Source of the DNA: Brevundimonas sp. UBA2388
Lineage (GTDB): Bacteria; Pseudomonadota; Alphaproteobacteria; Caulobacterales; Caulobacteraceae
NCBI GenBank assembly: GCA_002343425.1
Contig: DDSO01000083.1
Location: 1-6,092, forward strand
Direction of reading: 5' to 3'
DNA length: 6,092 nt
Below the pieces are notes generated by a model. The model was given only the letters and a program-made list of their open reading frames with translations. It searched no databases and was not told the DNA's origin. Positions 1-5,268 of this stretch are shown one piece after another. The translations under genes were made by a program, and so were the position numbers. Position 1 is the stretch's first letter, and every line of letters begins with the position of its first letter.

Positions 1-67
1 GGAATGCGGCCTGGTAGTCGAACATCAGGATGGACCTCGCGACGAGCCAGACCAATCCCACCTGCAC
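1..67 (-). CDS. Start of an unidentified gene, truncated by the window edge
   Basis: A minus-strand frame opens after a stop at 79-77 and stays open to the edge, giving VQVGLVWLVARSIL followed by MFDYQAAF. About 20 of its 22 codons end in G or C, as expected for coding sequence here, whereas the competing plus-strand frame ending at 95-97 has much weaker bias. Two starts are plausible. GTG at 67-65 has a strong GGAGGTGA ribosome site at 84-77. ATG at 25-23 has GAGG at 38-35, nine bases upstream. The longer form begins with a hydrophobic stretch that could be a membrane segment or signal anchor. It follows fixJ on the same strand 40 bases downstream, so it may be the next gene of the fixLJ operon or may use its own promoter. 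I do not recognise the product; too little is visible. Confidence 0.42.
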   Translation of the reverse strand, partial: MQVGLVWLVARSILMFDYQAAF

Positions 68-81
68 CGGCTTTGGTCACC

Positions 82-97
82 TCCGGGAAACCCCTGA
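82..97 (-). promoter_or_regulatory. FixJ-site-like element, copy 1
   Basis: On the minus strand this reads TCAGGGGTTTCCCGGA. It matches the element at 3721-3736 at 14 of 16 positions. It also matches the in-vitro-selected Sinorhizobium FixJ consensus as I remember it (TAAGTAATTTCCCTTA) at 10 of 16, including the TTTCCC core. It lies between the fixJ stop and the start of the leftmost gene. If it is an activator site, transcription would begin near position 50-30, which would favour the ATG at 25 as that gene's start. It overlaps both a hairpin arm and the GGAGGTGA ribosome site of the alternative GTG start, so its role is ambiguous. Confidence 0.35.
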
Positions 98-114
98 CGC
101 CCGAGGCTCAGGGG
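91..114 (-). terminator. Possible hairpin terminator or attenuator after fixJ
   Basis: CCCCTGA (114-108 on the minus strand) pairs perfectly with TCAGGGG (97-91) across a 10-base loop, and the fixJ stop codon TGA lies in the first arm. It is followed on the minus strand by TTTCCC, so the T tract is only three bases and intrinsic termination would be weak. One arm is shared with the FixJ-site-like element. It could instead slow decay of the fixLJ message or be incidental. Confidence 0.35.
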
Positions 115-719
115 CGTTGGACGAGGATCGTCATCCGGACCAGTTCAGACAGGCTGCGGGCCTGCATCTTGGTCATCACATTCGCCCGGTAGACCTCGAC
201 CGTCCGGGGGCTGATCTCCAGGTCAAAGGCGATGACCTTGTTGGCATGGCCGGCCACAAGGCCGTCCAGGACCTGCCGCTCGCGCGACGAGAGGCTGGCG
301 AGCCGTTCGCGCAGTTCCGTATCCCGTCCCGCCTGTTCCGCGGCCTGGGCCTGGCCGGCTATGGCCGCGCGGATCGAGGCGAGCAGGGCATCGTCATCGA
401 AGGGCTTTTCGATGAAGTCCTTTACGCCGGCCCGAACCGCTTCAATGGCCAGGGGCACGTCGGCATGGCCGGTCATGACGATGACGGGGTGGCGCACGCC
501 GATCTCGGCCAGGCGACGGACCATCTCCAGCCCATTCATGTCTGGCATGCGGACGTCGGTAACGATGCAGCCCGGTTCAAGATTGGGGGCGCGCGCCAGC
601 AGGGCGGCAGCGGACTCATAAGTCTTCGAGACCACGCTCGCGGTGTCCAGAAGGAAGGCGAGGGAGTCCCGGATTGCGGCGTCGTCGTCGACAATGTGGA
701 CAACCGGCTCATTCGCCAT
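108..719 (-). CDS. fixJ: FixJ, oxygen-responsive transcriptional response regulator
   Basis: This is a 203-residue cytoplasmic response regulator of the NarL/FixJ class, the usual FixJ length. Residues 1-120 form a receiver with the acidic pair D11/D12, phosphoacceptor D55 in '[10 protein letters not shown]', T83 and K105 ('EKPF'). After a short linker, residues 140-203 form a LuxR-type helix-turn-helix with '[15 protein letters not shown]' and '[16 protein letters not shown]'. The neighbouring FixL is its expected kinase; phosphorylated FixJ dimerises and activates target promoters, classically fixK. Its ATG lies inside the end of fixL (11-base overlap), with GAGGAA about eight bases upstream, so translation is probably coupled. 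The direct downstream targets here are inferred: two FixJ-site-like elements occur at 82-97 and 3721-3736. All key residues are present and nothing looks broken. Confidence 0.94.
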   Translation of the reverse strand: MANEPVVHIVDDDAAIRDSLAFLLDTASVVSKTYESAAALLARAPNLEPGCIVTDVRMPDMNGLEMVRRLAEIGVRHPVIVMTGHADVPLAIEAVRAGVKDFIEKPFDDDALLASIRAAIAGQAQAAEQAGRDTELRERLASLSSRERQVLDGLVAGHANKVIAFDLEISPRTVEVYRANVMTKMQARSLSELVRMTILVQRP

Positions 720-2229
720 CGTTGAGTTCCTCTTCGTCTACGGCGCGCAGTGTAAAGCAAAATCGGGTGCCTCCACCCTGGTTCGGCTCCATCCAGATGC
801 GCCCGCCGTGCGCTTCGATGATGGTCCGTGAAATTGACAGGCCCACGCCCATACCGGTCCGCTTGGTCGTGACAAAGGGCTGGAACAGCTGGTCGGCGAT
901 CTCCGGACTGATGCCCGAACCCGTATCGGCCACTGTCACCTGGGCATGGTCGTCCGCCGCCGGGTCGATCCTGATCTCCAGAACCCTTTTCGAGCCTGCC
1001 TCCATGGCCTCCATGGCGTTGCGTATCAGATTGAGCGCCACCTGCTGGATCTGGACCTTGTCGGCGAGAACACATTCGATCCCGGGCGAGAACCGGAACT
1101 GCACGCGCACGCCGTGCTCCTTGGCCCCGACGAGGGCGAGGGCGCTGGCCTCCTCGATCAATTTGGGCAGGCTCTCGACCCGACGTTCGGCTTCGCCGCG
1201 CGCGACGAAGTCCCGCAACCGCCGGATTATTTCTCCAGCGCGAAGAGCCTGTTCGCCGGCCTTCTCAATGGCTTCCAGCAGGCGCTCCCTCGGTACAGGC
1301 TCTGCCGCGAGCAGCCGTGATGAGCCCTTCAGATAGTTGGCCATGGCCGACAGCGGCTGGTTCAGTTCGTGCGCGAGCGCCGAGGCCATCTCGCCCATGG
1401 CCGTCAGTCGCGAGATGTGGACCAGTTCGGACTGCAGTTCCTGCAGCCGCTGCTCCGTGTCCTGCCGTTCACTGAGGTCGCGGACAAAGCCGGTGAAGAA
1501 GCGCTGGTCGCCCGAAATCATCTCGCCGACCGACAGCTCCATCGGAAAGGTCGAGCCGTCGCGGCGCTCGCCCACAACGACCCGGCCGACCCCGATGATG
1601 CGCCGCTCTCCGGTGGTCAGATACCGATCGAGGTAACCATCATGCTGCTCACGGTAGGAATCCGGCATCAGCATCTTCACGTTCTGTCCGATCACCTCGT
1701 CGGCTTTCCAGCCGAACAGGCGTTCCGCCGCGACGCTGAACGACTGCATGATCCCGCGCTCGCAGATGACCACCATGGCGTCCGGTACAGTGGCGAGGAT
1801 GGACTGGAGGTGGGCCTCGCGGGCGAGCAGGTCGCGGTTCACGGCCTCGGCGCGGGACCGCATGATCTGGAAGGCCTCGCCGCCGGCCGTGATGGCCGCG
1901 CCGATGAACAGGAAGATCACACCGCCGATCAGGTCGCCGGCTGTCAGGCCATCGGCGACGCCCGCGACATACAGACCGCTGGCAAGCCCAAGCAGGATCG
2001 CCACCGCCCCGGCGGGGGCGCCGCCGAGCGCCGCGGCGCCGATGACCGCCGGCATGAAAATCAGGAAGGCCAGCCGATCCTCGAGCAGAGGCGACATGAT
2101 GGGGCGCAGCATGAAGCCGGCAGCAGTGAGTGACACAGCGGTCGCAAGGCCGAGGCGGGTATGTCTCGCCGCCAGCATCCAGTCCCGGATAGACCGGGCC
2201 TCGATCGCCTGCGCGGGGGTAGTCGTCAT
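709..2229 (-). CDS. fixL: FixL, heme-PAS oxygen-sensing histidine kinase
   Basis: This is a 506-residue membrane-bound sensor kinase. Roughly four hydrophobic segments (about 25-44, 52-70, 71-91, 99-115) resemble the membrane-anchored FixL of Sinorhizobium and Caulobacter rather than the soluble Bradyrhizobium form. A heme PAS domain spans about 138-255: '[10 protein letters not shown]' carries the proximal heme ligand H196 (equivalent to H200 of Bradyrhizobium FixL), with R202 and the distal-side R216 of 'IIGVGR' also conserved. A short coiled-coil linker ('[14 protein letters not shown]') leads to the phosphoacceptor H287 in '[10 protein letters not shown]'. The ATPase domain follows, with the N box near N400/N404, 'DTGSGI' at 435-440, and 'GMGVGLSI' at 459-466. 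Oxygen bound to the heme should switch the kinase off; the deoxy form phosphorylates FixJ, whose gene overlaps the 3' end. The ATG is preceded by GGAGG at 2239-2235. Position 210, His214 in Bradyrhizobium FixL, is Arg; as I recall, Sinorhizobium FixL also has a basic residue there. Confidence 0.96.
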   Translation of the reverse strand: MTTTPAQAIEARSIRDWMLAARHTRLGLATAVSLTAAGFMLRPIMSPLLEDRLAFLIFMPAVIGAAALGGAPAGAVAILLGLASGLYVAGVADGLTAGDLIGGVIFLFIGAAITAGGEAFQIMRSRAEAVNRDLLAREAHLQSILATVPDAMVVICERGIMQSFSVAAERLFGWKADEVIGQNVKMLMPDSYREQHDGYLDRYLTTGERRIIGVGRVVVGERRDGSTFPMELSVGEMISGDQRFFTGFVRDLSERQDTEQRLQELQSELVHISRLTAMGEMASALAHELNQPLSAMANYLKGSSRLLAAEPVPRERLLEAIEKAGEQALRAGEIIRRLRDFVARGEAERRVESLPKLIEEASALALVGAKEHGVRVQFRFSPGIECVLADKVQIQQVALNLIRNAMEAMEAGSKRVLEIRIDPAADDHAQVTVADTGSGISPEIADQLFQPFVTTKRTGMGVGLSISRTIIEAHGGRIWMEPNQGGGTRFCFTLRAVDEEELNDGE

Positions 2230-2252
2230 CCTGGCCTCCGCAACAACCCGTA

Positions 2253-2274
2253 GGTGAAACTCCCGAATTTCACC
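2253..2274. promoter_or_regulatory. Perfect inverted repeat in the fixL/hemN divergent region
   Basis: GGTGAAA (2253-2259) and TTTCACC (2268-2274) form a perfect 7-bp inverted repeat around an 8-base spacer. It sits 24 bases upstream of the fixL start and 28 bases upstream of the preferred hemN start, so it could be an operator acting on either or both promoters, or a leader hairpin. It does not match the FNR/FixK consensus TTGAT-N4-ATCAA or the FixJ-like element found elsewhere in the window. No convincing -35/-10 pair was recognised here. Confidence 0.4.
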
Positions 2275-2301
2275 AGATGCATTGGGCCGCTAGGTCGGCG
2301 C

Positions 2302-3702
2302 ATGCCGCACAATGACCATGACCGACCGGGCCTTGCGACGTTGTCGGGGGGGCTGCCGCCGGCCTGGCGATCGCATGCCGCGCGCAGCCTGCCGCGCTAC
2401 ACCAGCTATCCGACGGCGGTCGCCTTTGCGCCTGTCGAGGGCGACGCGCAGGTCCGGAGCTGGCTGTCCTCCATTGGGGCTGAACAGACGATCTCCGCCT
2501 ATGTCCATGTGCCCTTCTGCCGTCGGCTGTGCTGGTACTGCGGATGTCACACCAGCGTCGTCCATGACTACGATCGGGTCGGGGCCTTTTTCGAAACCCT
2601 GATCCGCGAAGTGGATCTGTGGGCGAGCGCCGCCGGGCCGCATGCCGGGGCCGCTCACCTGCATTTCGGGGGCGGCAGTCCCAACGCCCTGTCTCCCGAA
2701 CATTTCCATACCCTGGTCCGCCACATGGCCGACCGGTTCTCCCTGCGACCCGGCGCTGAAGTGGCCGTCGAACTCGACCCGGGCATGCTGTCGGACGCGT
2801 TCATCGATGCAGCCGGCGCTGCGGGCGTGACGCGCGCAAGTCTCGGCGTCCAGACCTTCGACGGCGATACGCAGGCGCGCGTCAACCGGATCCAGTCCTT
2901 CGACCGGGTGGCGACCGCGACCCATCGGCTGCGGCAAATGGGGGTCGACGCCATCAATTTTGACCTGATGTACGGCCTTCCGGGTCAGACGCCGGAGAAC
3001 GTCGCCGCCTCGGCCTCGGCCGCGGCGAGCCTGCGTCCGGACCGTGTGGCGGTTTTCGGCTACGCCCATGTACCCTGGATGAAGAAGCACCAGGTCATGA
3101 TCAGGGAGGGCGAACTCCCCGACGGGGACGAGCGCTGGGCCCAGGCCGAGGCGGCCGACTCGGTCCTGCGGGCGGAGGGGTATCTGCGGATCGGGCTGGA
3201 TCACTATGCGCTTCCCGGCGACCCGCTGGCCAGGGCGGCCGCCGCGGGAACCCTGCGGCGGAATTTTCAGGGCTATACCGACGATCCCGCGCCTGTGCTC
3301 GTTCCCATCGGCCCGTCCTCGATCGGCCGGCTCGCGGCGGGATTCGTCCAGAATGCTGCGGCGACTGACGTCTGGAGCCGCGCGGTTGAAGCCGGGCGCC
3401 TGCCCGTCGCTCGGAGCCTGCGCGTCTCGGCGGAAGACGACCTGCGAGCGGGCGTCATCGAACGGTTGATGTGTGACCTGAGCGTCGATGTCGGCGCCGA
3501 GTGCGTCAGTCGGGGCTTCGAGCCGACCGCGCTGGATGACTCCATCGCAGCCGCGTCCGCGCTCCAGGTCGACGGACTGTGCCGGGTCGAGGGCCGCACG
3601 GTGACCATCCCTGCGGAAGCCTTCCGGTTGATGCGGGTCGTGGCAGCCTGTTTCGATGCGGGGCTTCTCACCGTTGAGCGTCGGCACGCCCGCGCGGTGT
3701 AG
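2302..3702 (+). CDS. hemN: HemN, oxygen-independent coproporphyrinogen III oxidase
   Basis: This cytosolic radical-SAM enzyme oxidatively decarboxylates two propionate side chains of coproporphyrinogen III to make protoporphyrinogen IX without oxygen. From the preferred ATG it has 466 residues, normal for HemN. 'RYTSYPT' lies near residue 32, and the cluster motif CX3CX2C plus the extra Cys is at C73, C77, C80 and C82 ('PFCRRLCWYCGC'). It also has 'GGGSPN' (123-128), 'LGVQTFD' (181), 'DLMYGLPGQTPE' (221), the alphaproteobacterial 'FGYAHVPWMKKHQ' (252) and 'RNFQGYT' (320). The frame extends upstream to a GTG at 2254, but that lacks a ribosome site and would overlap the inverted repeat, so ATG 2302 (weak AGG eight bases upstream) is chosen. 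One oddity: the family's usual 'E(I/L)DPR' reads 'ELDPG' at 158-162. It sits between fixL and fixK, as expected for a gene induced with the cbb3 oxidase. Confidence 0.95.
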   Translation: MPHNDHDRPGLATLSGGLPPAWRSHAARSLPRYTSYPTAVAFAPVEGDAQVRSWLSSIGAEQTISAYVHVPFCRRLCWYCGCHTSVVHDYDRVGAFFETLIREVDLWASAAGPHAGAAHLHFGGGSPNALSPEHFHTLVRHMADRFSLRPGAEVAVELDPGMLSDAFIDAAGAAGVTRASLGVQTFDGDTQARVNRIQSFDRVATATHRLRQMGVDAINFDLMYGLPGQTPENVAASASAAASLRPDRVAVFGYAHVPWMKKHQVMIREGELPDGDERWAQAEAADSVLRAEGYLRIGLDHYALPGDPLARAAAAGTLRRNFQGYTDDPAPVLVPIGPSSIGRLAAGFVQNAAATDVWSRAVEAGRLPVARSLRVSAEDDLRAGVIERLMCDLSVDVGAECVSRGFEPTALDDSIAAASALQVDGLCRVEGRTVTIPAEAFRLMRVVAACFDAGLLTVERRHARAV

Positions 3703-3720
3703 AGGGCCCGTCGGCCGGCA

Positions 3721-3736
3721 TCAGGGAAACCCCTTA
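3721..3736 (-). promoter_or_regulatory. FixJ-site-like element upstream of fixK, copy 2
   Basis: On the minus strand it reads TAAGGGGTTTCCCTGA. This matches 12 of 16 positions of the Sinorhizobium FixJ consensus as I remember it (TAAGTAATTTCCCTTA) and 14 of 16 of the element at 82-97. It lies about 73-88 bases upstream of the fixK start. FixJ sites in fixK promoters are typically around -45 to -70, so a transcript start near 3785 would fit; TAGCTT at 3775-3780 could be a poor -10. The right side merges into an 11-bp palindrome, CCCCTTAGGGG (3730-3740). Binding by FixJ is inferred from the resemblance and from position. Confidence 0.5.
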
Positions 3737-3798
3737 GGGGGCAGACCCGAATACCGGTGAACCGGGCAGGGTCCTAGCTTGCGGCATCGACCGTGCCT

Positions 3799-3803
3799 GG
3801 AGG
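3799..3803 (+). promoter_or_regulatory. Ribosome binding site that fixes the fixK start
   Basis: GGAGG stands five bases before ATG 3809. The frame is open further upstream to a TTG at 3779, but that codon has no ribosome site, so the upstream extension is not taken as coding. Confidence 0.8.
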
Positions 3804-3808
3804 ATCGG

Positions 3809-4492
3809 ATGACCGCCCTACGTTATTGCGAGCCCCCACAAGCGGCCGCCCCGTCGATGGACCCCACGCCCGATTGCGCCCTCTGCGGCGCCTTCGTAAG
3901 CGCCACGACGGCGCCCCGTTCGCCCTTCGCTCCCGGCGCGCTTCTGTTCCAGCAAGGGGACGCCGTCCGGCTCGTCTATCGCATCCTCAGCGGCGCCGTG
4001 ATCAGCTACCGACTGCTGAGCGATGGCCGCCGCCAGGTTACGGGCTTCCATCTGCCGGGCGACTTCCTCGGCCTCGAGGCCGGCGTGGAGCACGCGACCA
4101 CCACGGAGGCCCTGAGCCGCGTGGATGCTCTGGCGATGGAGCGGACCGAGCTGGCCGGACGCGCCGTGACCGATGTCGATCTGGCGAGAGCCCTGTGGCA
4201 GGTGACCGTCCGCGCCTTCCGGCGTAGCGAAGACCACGCCCTGATCCTTGCGCGGCAGGGCGCCACCGAGCGTGTCGCCGCCTTCCTTCTGGATTTCGCG
4301 GAACGGATGGGCCAGCCGGAAATCATCGACCTGCCCATGACGCGGCAGGACATCGCGGACCATGTTGGCCTGACCATCCATACGGTCTCGCGCACCCTGT
4401 CCCAGCTCCAGGACCAGGGCATGGTTGAGGCCCGGTCGTCCCGCCACGTGCGCCTGCTGCAGCGTCATCGGCTTGAGGGCCTGTGCGCGTGA
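3809..4492 (+). CDS. fixK: FixK-type Crp/Fnr transcriptional regulator
   Basis: This is a 227-residue Crp/Fnr protein. A cyclic-nucleotide-binding-like beta roll spans about 37-125 ('FAPGALLFQQGD', 'SGAVISYRLLSDGRRQVTGFHLPGDFLGLE'). A long dimerisation helix spans about 126-150, and a winged helix-turn-helix about 160-220 ('MTRQDIADHVGLTIHTVSRTLSQLQDQGMVE'). Cysteines are only C7, C23, C26 and C226. FNR's N-terminal cluster ligands are reduced to a single CX2C, and the central FNR ligand position is occupied by Ala in 'VDALAM', so direct oxygen sensing through a 4Fe-4S cluster is unlikely. That supports FixK rather than FnrL. The recognition helix is 'IHTVSR': Ser194 and Arg195 match FNR, but His191 replaces FNR's DNA-contacting Glu209. 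It should be activated by FixJ and in turn activate ccoN and related genes. It overlaps the downstream receiver gene by four bases. FnrN/FnrL is the alternative name. Confidence 0.9.
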   Translation: MTALRYCEPPQAAAPSMDPTPDCALCGAFVSATTAPRSPFAPGALLFQQGDAVRLVYRILSGAVISYRLLSDGRRQVTGFHLPGDFLGLEAGVEHATTTEALSRVDALAMERTELAGRAVTDVDLARALWQVTVRAFRRSEDHALILARQGATERVAAFLLDFAERMGQPEIIDLPMTRQDIADHVGLTIHTVSRTLSQLQDQGMVEARSSRHVRLLQRHRLEGLCA

Positions 4493-4881
4493 CGGCCGAT
4501 CTCGTCATCGGCCCGGCACGACCCTGCGTCATCCTCGTCGATGACGATCCCGCAGTGACTCACGCCATGCAGTTCTCATTTGACCTTGAGGGGCTGGATG
4601 TTCGTAGTTTCCGCGATGGCGAGAGCGTCCTGGCGGCAGACGACCTGCCACAAACAGGCTGTCTGATTCTCGACCACAACCTGCCGGGCATGGACGGGTT
4701 GGCGCTGTTGGAAGGCCTGCGCGCGACGGGCGTCCGCCTGCCGGCGATCCTGATCACGACCAATCCGAGGACCGCCCTGCGAAACCGGGCGGCGGCCGCG
4801 GGCGTACCCATTATCGAGAAGCCGCTCCTGACGGACGCCTTGCTGACAACCGTCAGGAAGGCGCTGGCTCGACAGGCCTGA
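4489..4881 (+). CDS. fixT: Single-domain receiver, probable FixT-like feedback regulator of FixL
   Basis: This 130-residue protein consists of one receiver domain with no output domain. Acidic residues D18-D20 precede 'PAVTHAM', the phosphoacceptor is D62 in 'LILDHNLPGMDG', the Thr switch is T90/T91 in 'ILITTNP', and K111 lies in 'IIEKPL'. The receiver is therefore probably phosphorylatable. GTG 4489 overlaps the fixK stop as GTGA, with GAGGG at 4475-4479 nine bases upstream; an in-frame GTG at 4483 would be too close to that site. Position directly after fixK matches FixT of Caulobacter, a receiver protein that inhibits FixL and, as I recall, binds an iron-sulfur cluster through cysteines. 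Here only C13 and C58 exist, so cluster binding by one chain is doubtful. The receiver assignment is secure; FixT function rests on gene order and architecture. It might instead be a phosphate sink for FixL. Confidence 0.75.
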   Translation: MTADLVIGPARPCVILVDDDPAVTHAMQFSFDLEGLDVRSFRDGESVLAADDLPQTGCLILDHNLPGMDGLALLEGLRATGVRLPAILITTNPRTALRNRAAAAGVPIIEKPLLTDALLTTVRKALARQA

Positions 4882-4884
4882 AAC

Positions 4885-4911
4885 GCGGCTTCACCCCGCG
4901 CGCTGAAGCGC
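4885..4911. terminator. Possible hairpin between convergent genes
   Basis: GCTTCA (4888-4893) pairs with TGAAGC (4904-4909) around a C/G-rich 10-base loop, and two more pairs form outside if G4887 bulges. It spans the convergent ends of the receiver gene and the small membrane-protein gene, where a two-way terminator would be expected. There is no T tract on the plus strand and only TTT on the minus strand, so support is weak. Confidence 0.25.
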
Positions 4912-5151
4912 ACGCCGGGACTGCAGCAGCCATGCGCCCGCCCCGGACACACCGATCGCGGCGACCAGCAGTGTCCCGGCGGCGATGCATCGCACACAAT
5001 GTCCCAAGGTCGGCCCGCACATCGCCGCGTTCGCAGCCATGTGCTCTGCGGCCAGCAGGCCAGCGCCCGCGGCGGCGCCACCCAGCGACAGGCCGAGGAT
5101 GATGAGGGCCGCGCCCAGCACCTGTTGTTCTTGAATGTCCTGAATCTGCAT
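4891..5151 (-). CDS. Small two-helix membrane protein with a Cys/His loop, function unknown
   Basis: This is an 86-residue protein I do not recognise. After a short polar N-terminus ('MQIQDIQEQQ') come a hydrophobic segment at about 11-35 ('VLGAALIILGLSLGG...'), a loop containing H37, C45, H51, C52 and C55 ('MCGPTLGHCVRC'), a second hydrophobic segment at about 56-76, and a basic tail ('QSRRALQRAG'). The basic tail suggests that the C-terminus is cytoplasmic; with two helices the Cys/His loop would then be periplasmic. The frame is open further upstream to 5244, but ATG 5151 has GGAG at 5162-5159 seven bases before it, and the upstream extension would cover the promoter dyad, so the short form is chosen. 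It diverges from ccoN across a shared promoter region and converges on the FixT-like gene. That placement suggests microaerobic expression and perhaps a role in oxidase assembly, metal handling or redox sensing, but this is conjecture. Confidence 0.72.
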   Translation of the reverse strand: MQIQDIQEQQVLGAALIILGLSLGGAAAGAGLLAAEHMAANAAMCGPTLGHCVRCIAAGTLLVAAIGVSGAGAWLLQSRRALQRAG

Positions 5152-5158
5152 CTCGGGT

Positions 5159-5162
5159 CTCC
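5159..5162 (-). promoter_or_regulatory. Ribosome binding site that fixes the small membrane protein start
   Basis: On the minus strand GGAG lies seven bases before ATG 5151-5149. It selects the 86-residue form over an upstream in-frame ATG at 5244, which would put the divergent promoter inside the gene. Confidence 0.6.
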
Positions 5163-5197
5163 GTGAGGCACAAGACCCGAAAATTGCGCGCGCAGCT

Positions 5198-5211
5198 TTG
5201 CGCCAGCGCAA
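5198..5211. promoter_or_regulatory. FNR/FixK-like dyad in the ccoN promoter
   Basis: TTGCGCCAGCGCAA is a perfect 14-bp palindrome with the size and TTG...CAA ends of an FNR/FixK box, but the half-site is TTGCG rather than TTGAT. No TTGAT-N4-ATCAA site is present in this gap. Its centre lies 64 bases before the ccoN start, so a class II arrangement (-41.5) would place the transcript start near 5246, leaving a leader of about 23 bases with GAGGGA (5254-5259) as ribosome site. For the minus-strand gene the same geometry would start transcription at about 5163, too close to its ribosome site, so ccoN is the likelier target. A related TTGCG half-site stands 14 bases upstream at 5184. FixK is the expected binder, by inference. 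Confidence 0.6.
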
Positions 5212-5268
5212 GGCGCTCGCCGCGAAGTCCGGGCACGGAGACATCCTCTGTTCGAGGGATCTATCCGA

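Noticed and set aside
2..97. Plus-strand frame running from the left edge to a stop at 95-97, as a convergent gene end
   Set aside because: Only about 58 percent of its codons end in G or C, against about 90 percent for the minus-strand frame, which also has a start and a ribosome site.
30..725. Long open plus-strand frame opposite fixJ (231 codons)
   Set aside because: It lies antisense to an intact fixJ with all receiver and DNA-binding motifs; the openness follows from GC-rich codon bias, and the product has no recognisable domain.
2290..3687. 465-codon open minus-strand frame opposite hemN
   Set aside because: hemN carries every family motif on the plus strand; the antisense translation is low-complexity Arg/Gly/Pro-rich and resembles nothing known.
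3762..3777. Weak sigma-54-like promoter (GGGCAG-N5-TAGC) before fixK
   Set aside because: Only about seven of ten consensus positions match, and fixK promoters driven by FixJ normally use the housekeeping-type sigma factor.
3779..3792. Half-match to the TTGCG dyad (TTGCG-N4-CGACC) just before fixK
   Set aside because: Only the left half matches; the right half shares two of five bases, so there is no dyad to support FixK autoregulation.
3818..4468. 216-codon open minus-strand frame opposite fixK
   Set aside because: Shadow of the Crp/Fnr gene; no ribosome site and no recognisable domain.
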